Positions 56,276-64,000 of a DNA stretch of 64,000 nt are shown one piece after another. The position numbers and the translations under genes were made by a program. This DNA is from Rachycentron canadum (taxonomy: Eukaryota > Chordata > Actinopteri > Carangiformes > Rachycentridae): positions 13,202,767-13,266,766 of the forward strand of contig CM076669.1 in assembly GCA_038496675.1 (NCBI GenBank). Reading direction: 5' to 3'. The notes under the pieces were generated by a model. It was not told where the DNA came from. It searched no databases and worked only from the letters and a program-made list of their open reading frames with translations. How positions within the stretch are numbered: the stretch's first letter is position 1; every line of letters begins with the position of its first letter.

Positions 56276-59200
56276 TGACCTGCTCTGTTATCTATCCTGA
56301 CTGTCAGGCAGGTCACTGTGTGTGGTTCAGTCACACGGTAATTCATACCCTCTTTATGGGACCATAATTAAAAAAAAATAGTAGTATGTAGTATTTTTTT
56401 TTTGACTCGTCAGATAACATTTTACTGCCATTTGTCAGTTCAGGGACAACGTATTAGAATACACAACATTAGCTAATGTGGTACTTAAGCAGTTGTTCAA
56501 CAAAATAAGATCATGTTCAGGTCTTCCAGTATTAAAATGGCCTTACAATAACTTTCACAACAGCTCAGTCAGTTTGAAACTTCATCATCACCTCTCCTTT
56601 GTGATTAAATTATCATATTTCTGCCATTAAATCTGCATCCTTGCGGACAGACAGGGTGACAGTGGGACTCGTCAGCTCAACAGATTTGTCAGCAGCACTT
56701 GTTTCAGAGAAGCACATAGCACTTCTGACTGTGTGTTAAACGTTCCCATTCTGCTTTTGCCCTTCCTGCATTGTTTGTCCACCCACCTGCTTTGGAAAGC
56801 CAGATCATGCCTTAGAAGAAATATCGACCGGCCTTGCAACCAAAACCTGTTTTGGGCTGATATGAAATTGATATTGATGCAACTTTATCAATATGTACGA
56901 TTTTTTCCAAAAGGTCATGAGCACCTTGAGTAAGACCTGAGTTGCAGTCAAACTGCTGCCATGCCCTTCTTTTCATTTTGAGGCTTTAACTTTTAATGAA
57001 CACAAATTACAAATGTGAACACTAGGATTCACTAGGGTCTATGTCCATTGGCAAAATGTATGGGTAATGCTGTTTTTGTATAGAAGGTATGGTCTGGTGG
57101 ACATGAAGTGTCTCTGGAGGGTTTTGAGGCAGTGTCTCATAGTCCTGACTTACCTGAGAAGTTTATTTATCCAGAAAGAAAGAGACAAGTAAGGCCAGGT
57201 CAAGAGATGGGCAGGGTATTTGGTTTTTATCTGACCTAACTAATCAGTAGCGAGTGATTAATCTGTCCAGCCATCATTTTCTGTTGATACGGAAGCTGTG
57301 GTTGTGTTTGCTAGGTAAAGATAACACAGTTGTCAGTCTCACCAAGTCTTTCCTCTTTGACCATTTTTCAGTCACTATTTGACAGCAGGGTTCAAAATGT
57401 CTGAGACCACTGTCCAATGCAGGAATATTGTCCATGACAACTTCCAACTTTGCACAATGAAAATGTGACAAACTAAGCACGTGACAATGTCTGAGGGCGT
57501 CTCTTCATTTTTTATGCTTTTACGAGGTAACGGCAGAAAAAGCAGCATCATACATCCACATTTAGTTCCACAAAATGTTTACAGACATAATTGGCCATAA
57601 AAGACTTCATTCTGCAGCACCGGCTTCCACCCTCTGTCTGAACCCTCCTCAGCAGGAACCGCCTACCAACTCTGAGCTTGATGATGATTTGGTTTATTTG
57701 ATGTTTCTCTTTACAGGAACATCTGTGAGAAATTGCCTACAGAGTGCAGTAAAGCATTAGTTGTTAGGATATAACATCACCACCAAAAAAACATGTGAAG
57801 TATATGTGTGTCATCCTTCTTAAAAAAAAAAAAAGACACCTCACAAACCGACAGCCTTTATCATTTCCTGTCAGTCTCCATGTTTTCTCCACAAACCAAG
57901 CCAATTGCACCCTGTGACTGTCGTATTGGTGGTTTCAGAAAATTGTTGGACGCAGCCGAGATGAAGTATACAAAGTTATTTCACACTTGATTTTACATTC
58001 ATAAGTGAAATGCTGTTTGGAGTGTGTGACATGACATCCTCCATTATCTCCTTCTTCTTGAAAAGCAGCGAACCTCATTCCTTCAATCACATCTCATCTC
58101 TTTTGATTACAGCCCTACTTTTAATTTTCCAAAGAATTTGCATCTTTCTGACTGACATATCTTTGATAGATTAGGAAGACAAAAGCTACAGGGACATCAG
58201 CCACAGATGATGAGAGCGGAGGCGTAGAGGTGTGTGGTGTGGGGACTGATATCAAACCATTTTAGATGTGCTATTTGTCTAGAGCTGCAGATTGTTTGCT
58301 CTTCTTCCCAGAGATAGAGAGGCAGAGAGGGAGAGAGAGGGAGGGGGGGTGAAGAGAGAGTATTATCAGGCAGGTGGCGGGCTGAGGCACAGAGGATCGG
58401 AGAATTGGACAGGAGCCACATTCAATTCAAAAGCAATCCGCTCGAAGCCTCAGCCCAAGTACAAAGTCTGCCAGAGACCACGTTGAACAGCTGAGCCCAG
58501 AATCCCTTTGCTTGTTTAGAAATGTGTGTTTGGAAGAAAGGGGGGAAAAGAGAGAGGTTGGTCTTTTCTGACTTGTGTCATAATATGCTCAGAGGGGTCT
58601 CTGATATGTCATCCCTGGACCCCCACCCCCTTCCACTGGATATTGTGTTGGTCCCCAGGGGATAAGATGTGCTCTGGCACAGATGTGCCCTTTTTTCTGT
58701 GCAGTGGAAATTCCTTCTGCTGAGTCTTCAGTACGAGGAGATGGCTATTATCAATAATCAAAGTTATCCATACATAAAAGTCTACTTTACAACACTGGAA
58801 TTTACCAAAGCCCCCCCAGCTCAGCATCACTGTGGTGATGGAGGTAAACTACAGAGTGGGTTGTGGATGGATGAGGAAAACTAAGGTGAAGGTTAGATGC
58901 AGACCTGATAGAGTTTTCATCCTATTATTATTGTTACATCCTATGAATCTGCTCAGTTTCAGCTCAACTCATTCGTAACTTTAGTCTGAAATATTGAAGC
59001 CAGGCCTGTGTTGTTTCACAATTCACAACCAGGAAGCAAATAAAGCTAAAATTTTAATAGCAAACAGCTGGACAAAATACAGAAAAGACACAATGTGAAC
59101 TTTACAACCATACACCTATCAGCTGTAGCTGCATTCAACTGTTTATTTCATTGACAGAAGTCATGATGATCATCTCATATTTCAGGTGAACAACAGTCTG

Positions 59201-59729
59201 GTGTTTATATATGCCGAAGCATTTTATATCACCGGCCACGTGAATATGTCGTACATTTGTCTTCATCAACAGCCAACGGCTGTAATAGCTCTACGGCATA
59301 TGTTTGATCAGCTGCCTGAATGGATATCTTCACGATATCATCTGTTCATTGCAGTAGTTGCTGTTCTTATTGTGTTACTTTTAATGAAACTACAGCTTGA
59401 TAACAACACATGCTAACTCAAGTCAGAGGGCATGTGCAGAAAGAACACGGCCACAATGTAATCAGGTTAAATCTTAAACTCTGTGGTTCATGAAACTATA
59501 AAGTCTCTACAACTCAGTTTGGGCACGCTTATGCTGATTGACTTTCAAAAGCGATTGTTATCAGATGCTTGAAAGGTTTGTAATTCACTCCACTTTTTTC
59601 TTCATGTTTTCATCACTCGTATTTTCACCCAAATGTATAAAATTATTTGAATATAAAGTTTAATTCACAAAAATGTAAACAGTACTTTGACAAAGAAAAA
59701 TAGGTTTTAATCAAATCTTGTGGTCTCCA

Positions 59730-59777
59730 TCAGCAGATGGAGTTTGTTCAGTTGTCATGAAGATCTCCATCTGCTGA
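59730..59777. repeat. 13-bp perfect inverted repeat with 22-nt loop
   Basis: TCAGCAGATGGAG (59730-59742) is the exact reverse complement of CTCCATCTGCTGA (59765-59777). Confidence 0.85.
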
Positions 59778-60239
59778 CTAAAGCCATGAGAAGTACTTTA
59801 AAGCTCTAAAAAATTAGCTCTTTTATCTAAAATACAACTAGTGAGGTTAGTTCTATCTATCGACATTTCATTTGCAATGACAGCTGTGATTTCTACTGTG
59901 TATCATGGCCGTGCAGTAAGGGACAACATTATAAGCTACTTACAGCTTGTAATAAATGTTTTCTGCTATGCAAATTATAGAGTATGTTTTGCTGGAGTAC
60001 ATTCACAGTACTGAGTGGTTTCTCATCTGTTTGATGTTGGAGAGCTACCCCAGAACTGAAAGAGAAACAAAAAAAAAAAAAGACCTCCTATGCACATTTA
60101 TTAGTGAAACCAATATTTTTTTTAAAAAAAAGTGAGGCTTTAAAATGACAAGCCAATAAACAAACTGCAAAAATTAGAATGAATAGTTCTTCGATTTTAC
60201 CTACCAGTAAAGTTGCACTTTACGTTGAATGAATTTAAT

Positions 60240-60560
60240 AAAAGGTATTAAGTGTTTTAACACAACATTATGATGTCACAGTGAAATTGACCTTCGACCA
60301 TTTGGATATGAAAAAATCATCATCTCATAATTTTTTATCAAATTAGTAGTTTGCGTTTCATAATTTCAAAGCAAATGAGTTATGGCAAAAAACGTGCCTG
60401 TGACTGTGACCTTGACCTTTTGTCATCGAAATCTAATCAGTTCATCCTTGAATCAATTGAATGTTTGAGCCAGATGAAATGAAACGGCATCAAGGCATTA
60501 CTGAAATATCAAGTAAAGGACAAGCTGAAAACATGACGCCTCTGGCCACAGCTGTGGAAA
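60240..60560 (+). repeat. dispersed repeat, family D copy 2
   Basis: Shares GTCACAGTGA, TTGACCTTCGACCA, AATCAGTTCATCCTTGA and GCCTCTGGCCACAGCTGTGG type blocks with the common fish repeat and with 42905-43170. Confidence 0.6.
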
Positions 60561-62798
60561 TGGATTTACTCTTCCCTCCATTATTTACTTCACTGCTTGT
60601 ACACGAGTTGATATAACAACTTTTTGTTTGATTCTTTGTTTAGTGCTTAGGCTTTGTAAGAACACACACTGTCTGACAAGTATTTAGTCGACTTGATTAA
60701 AAAGGAGCCGTGTAAAAACACAACACAGTCTCCTCTGCCAGAAGTTTTTTTTTTTTTTTTTTGCAGGAAGTTGTTTCTTTTTAGCTTTCAAGAAGAAGAA
60801 TGTCCGAAACATCTTCTTAAACATAGCATGTGTAAAGAAGCAGAGAGTCTGTGCAACCATCAGACTGCAGTGTGTCAAACTAGTGTAAACCATGATATGA
60901 CACTGTGTGTGCATTTGCTTAAAGGCACAATGAAATGTATTTTTACTTTGTGTAATCTGATGTTTGAAACTTGATAACAGAATGTCTGATGTGTTTTACC
61001 CACTACTATAACATTTTTAACTATTCCCTTGAACATATGCCTCTCATATTATATAAGAACAGCCCTTTTTAAAAAAAAAAAAAAAAAATTAAATAATAAC
61101 ATATTTCGGCTCCTCCCATAAATAGTACTAGCTATTTTGTGATTCCTCCACAGGGTTTTCCTAATCACATCTCTCTCAACAACCAGCCATCATTACTACA
61201 GGTACAAAACTGTAATCCACTCTGCTCTGAGCTGTAATCACATCTTTGAAAATAAGTTCATTTAATAATACAAATAGTCACTTTCTGTTGCCGTGAACCA
61301 TTGTAAGTGCTTTACTGTGCAGCAGCTACAGCAACAGCTTATTCCTTAGAGCAGAACAACTGGTTTACAAGAAAATAAACGTTCTGCACCTTTTCGACAA
61401 TAAAGCAAACGAACAACTTCAATGTCTACACTTTTATACTTGGCTGAAACTATAAACCTTTTCCATCATCAGGTAACATATTGACTATTTTTAATTGAAT
61501 CTAAAGCCATTTCCTACAATAGTTTAAAAGGAATAATTAAAACCCAACATGCCCACTAAATACATTCATTTTCATTTTCAAATAAAAACACAAATTATCT
61601 TCTTTTTCGGAACTGTTTTATTTTGAATTTGATTATTTATTCATTTAAAATCTCATAATAGTGAGTGAAAAATATCCACTGATGACCAAATTATTTAGTG
61701 ATAATTATGTCATGGTGATTGTAACGGGAGCAAATGAGGAAGTCGGGTGAGGTAGTATATAGAGCGACAAAGTCCATGTTAGGGTCTTTCACACAGGAGA
61801 CTGCTGTTTATCTTCCATGTGCAGCCAACATGGTCAAAATGGTTTTGTTGATCCATGATCGTACCACAACCTTATTCATGTGTTTAGTTCTTTAACTGCA
61901 ATAACAAAGGTCTTGTAACCTTTGACAGGTACAGATTTTACTCTAAACTGCAATCTTTTCCCCGACCTGACCAGTTTTGGCACCTAAACGCTAACCAGAC
62001 AGCGACCTTTCCACAACCTTAATTGCTGTTTATCATTATTACCATGAGGACGAAGGTCGATACGCCTGCTGCTGGTAGACTCCTGCGGGTGGCATTATTG
62101 TTACTATGATGGTGAAGGTCGTATCCGAGGATGGGAACAGAGGTGGGGGGGGGGACTTGTCGCCTTACACATCACTGGGTGAACAGAAACTTTAAGACAC
62201 TTACTTTCATGGATAATTACTGAAACAACTGAACATGTATGCACAGTTTCTCTGAACTAACAATAAACAATAAACACTCCCTGAAGTGCAAAAGCAATAA
62301 ACAGTGATGCTTTTGTGAAACACAGTGAAAATAAACGTAATTTTGAAAACCATGACTTTAAGGACTTTTTCTGTCTAAATGTTTTATGGAAGTCTTCAAC
62401 GATCCTTCATAAATTGTGATTCTGGTTTTTCCCTTTTCTCTTTCTGAGGCCAGGTTATGTTAACATGCTCCATCTGTTTCCTATTTTTTTGAGGATATTT
62501 CTTTTCTATTTCCGACTACTTTCTCAAAGTGTGGTGAGTTAAGACCGAGTCAATTATAAGAGAATCAATTAAAACCTCCGACACAATAGACACAAGTTTT
62601 ACTATAATGTCATCACCGTGACTGAGAACTGTAGTGCGTTCGATGTAATCTGTACAGTTCTTGATGTGCGTGATGAGCGAGTTGTCCACTTGTCTTGTAA
62701 TTAGTGAAGCACAAGTCTAGCGGTGACTAGACAGCTGAGTGGATAAAATGCATGTGTCATTATTTTGAGACCCTGGCAGGCAGCAAAGCGTGCAGACT

Positions 62799-62809
62799 GG
62801 ATTTGAACC
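62799..62809 (-). repeat. tRNA-type B box (possible SINE relic)
   Basis: On the minus strand GGTTCAAATCC is a perfect RNA polymerase III B box. The stretch upstream (CTTACTGCAG...AAACCCA) faintly resembles the anticodon arm of a tRNA-Cys. No intact cloverleaf is seen, so at most a tRNA-derived SINE fragment. Confidence 0.3.
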
Positions 62810-63486
62810 TGGGTTTGCTGCAGTAAGGATTCAACCCACAGTTGCCGATTAATGTTTTTCAGACAAAAACCCTGCACAAAATATGAATCAGAGACATCCT
62901 TAAAAGTTTCTCTAGTTCTAATTCTCTAGTTAGTTCATAAGTTATTAGCAATGAAGACAGTATTGATCTTGACCTTGAATTCCTAGCTTTGTGCCGCTGG
63001 CCCTTCGTGAAGGTGGTAGCGTTTACTGGTGTGGCATTTGTTCCCTTGAGCACAAAGTCCATGACTGCTCTTTCAAAAATACAGGGCAGTCACACAAAGG
63101 CAGCCATACACTTGATTTCACTCATATGCACTTCTGTTTGAAATAGCACAGCTGGGGACTTGACAACAGCTAGCAGCCTTTAGGCTCGCCAGCGGACAGC
63201 CTAGATATCACGTTGAAATATTAATGCATCCATTAAAGATTTATAGATGTTTTCTGTTGCACTCTATTGTGCTTATAGCAAATTTAGCTGTGAAACTGGC
63301 CTCACACATCATTGTCATCTTTTCCCCCTCAGTATCTGAGCTGTCTCAATCTTGGTTCCCATCTCTGTCTCTCTCACATATGATACTCGTGTTAGCCCAG
63401 AGGAAAAGTCTGCAGACATCTTTTTGTCCCTCTCCATAACGCCGCTGTCTGCCATCTATTTGTCTCACACCAAAGACTTGTATTTT

Positions 63487-63506
63487 GGGGGAGGGGGGGG
63501 AGGGGG
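63487..63506 (+). repeat. G-rich run, G-quadruplex candidate
   Basis: Three G blocks of 5, 8 and 5 bases separated by single A. The central block can supply two G-tracts. Confidence 0.8.
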
Positions 63507-64000
63507 AACATGCCTCCCACTGAGCTGCGCACATCAGTAAAACAGTGAGACTTGAAAGGAGTGTCTCTGCTTATACTCCTTGAATAAACAGACAAAGTGT
63601 GAGAGATGAAGAGCCAACGCACAAAATCAGGAGTTCTCGTTTCATCAGTGGATTAAAAAAGAAAAAAGAAAAAAAAAAAAAAGGAAGCACCCGGAAGACA
63701 ACAGACAAACTGTTTGAATTGAAACCCATTTGAATTCTGTCTGTACGTCCTTTGGCCAGCAGTGCTGTTGTTGCCATGCCAATGCCAAGTAGCCTTAATT
63801 AGTCCATTCACTTGCTAACCTGCAGATACGCTCACCAGGCAATAAGGGCAGCATGGTGACTGCTCCAATGGTAGCCAGACCAGGACAATTAAGCATGCAC
63901 CATCCGGCAGGTGCTATGCAAACACAAACAGTGGAGGAGTGGCCAAAGTCCTGGGAGGAAGGATGCTGCCATTAGTATTGTCATGGCCACCGTTTCCCAC

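Larger units (their letters stand above)
55645..64000 (-). other. cog5: cog5 upstream intron, no further exons recognised
   Basis: Probably a large cog5 intron. It contains family B (56135-56275) and family D (60240-60560) repeat copies, an exon-like orphan frame (59186-59416), a tRNA-like B-box relic (62799-62809) and G-rich runs. GPR22, which in human lies within COG5, is not present as an open frame here. Confidence 0.55.

Noticed and set aside
55645..64000. Search for COG5 N-terminal exons and for a nested GPR22 gene
   Set aside because: No segment encodes the residues before DYLSQG or a seven-transmembrane single-exon frame; they are presumably outside the window.

Overview
The window looks like a piece of a percomorph-type teleost (ray-finned fish) chromosome. 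It has short, GT-AG-spliced exons of conserved vertebrate genes, compact introns, abundant (CA/GT)n microsatellites and several dispersed repeats of the kind common in fish. It has no bacterial features (no operons, ribosome binding sites or CRISPR arrays). Most long open frames are antisense shadows or read through simple repeats. Four protein-coding genes were reconstructed by hand from exon homology, splice sites and phase continuity.

Layout. (1) 828-11513, + strand: the 3' half of plekha5, a PH-domain adaptor; 12 exons, with the 5' part outside the window. (2) 11514-16557: intergenic, with a degenerate non-LTR retrotransposon relic, a TTGACGTCAA-type repeat, and a promoter-like stretch with a possible extra first exon at 15764-15911. 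(3) 16558-26660, + strand: complete aebp2, the three-zinc-finger PRC2 cofactor; 8 coding exons, 455 aa. (4) 28203-30987, + strand: complete ndufa5, a mitochondrial complex I subunit; 5 exons, 116 aa, behind a CRE plus ETS/GABP-like promoter. (5) 31619-55644, - strand: cog5, a Golgi tethering-complex subunit, convergent with ndufa5; 16 exons covering about 651 C-terminal residues. Its N-terminal exons (roughly 180 residues) were not found up to 64000 and probably lie beyond the window. The large cog5 introns hold repeats, a LINE relic and one 365-N assembly gap.

The four genes do not form one pathway. plekha5-aebp2 is an ancient vertebrate linkage (adjacent on human 12p). ndufa5 and cog5 are both on human 7q but far apart, so the join is a fish-lineage or ancestral arrangement. 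The most interesting signals concern RNA processing. Three introns carry AC-rich 5' ends and GT-rich 3' ends that can pair. One cog5 acceptor has its pyrimidine tract replaced by about 170 nt of GT repeat. There is a likely GC-AG intron, a NAGNAG acceptor, an inverted repeat pair flanking four cog5 exons, and alternative ends for aebp2. No clearly new multi-gene system was found.
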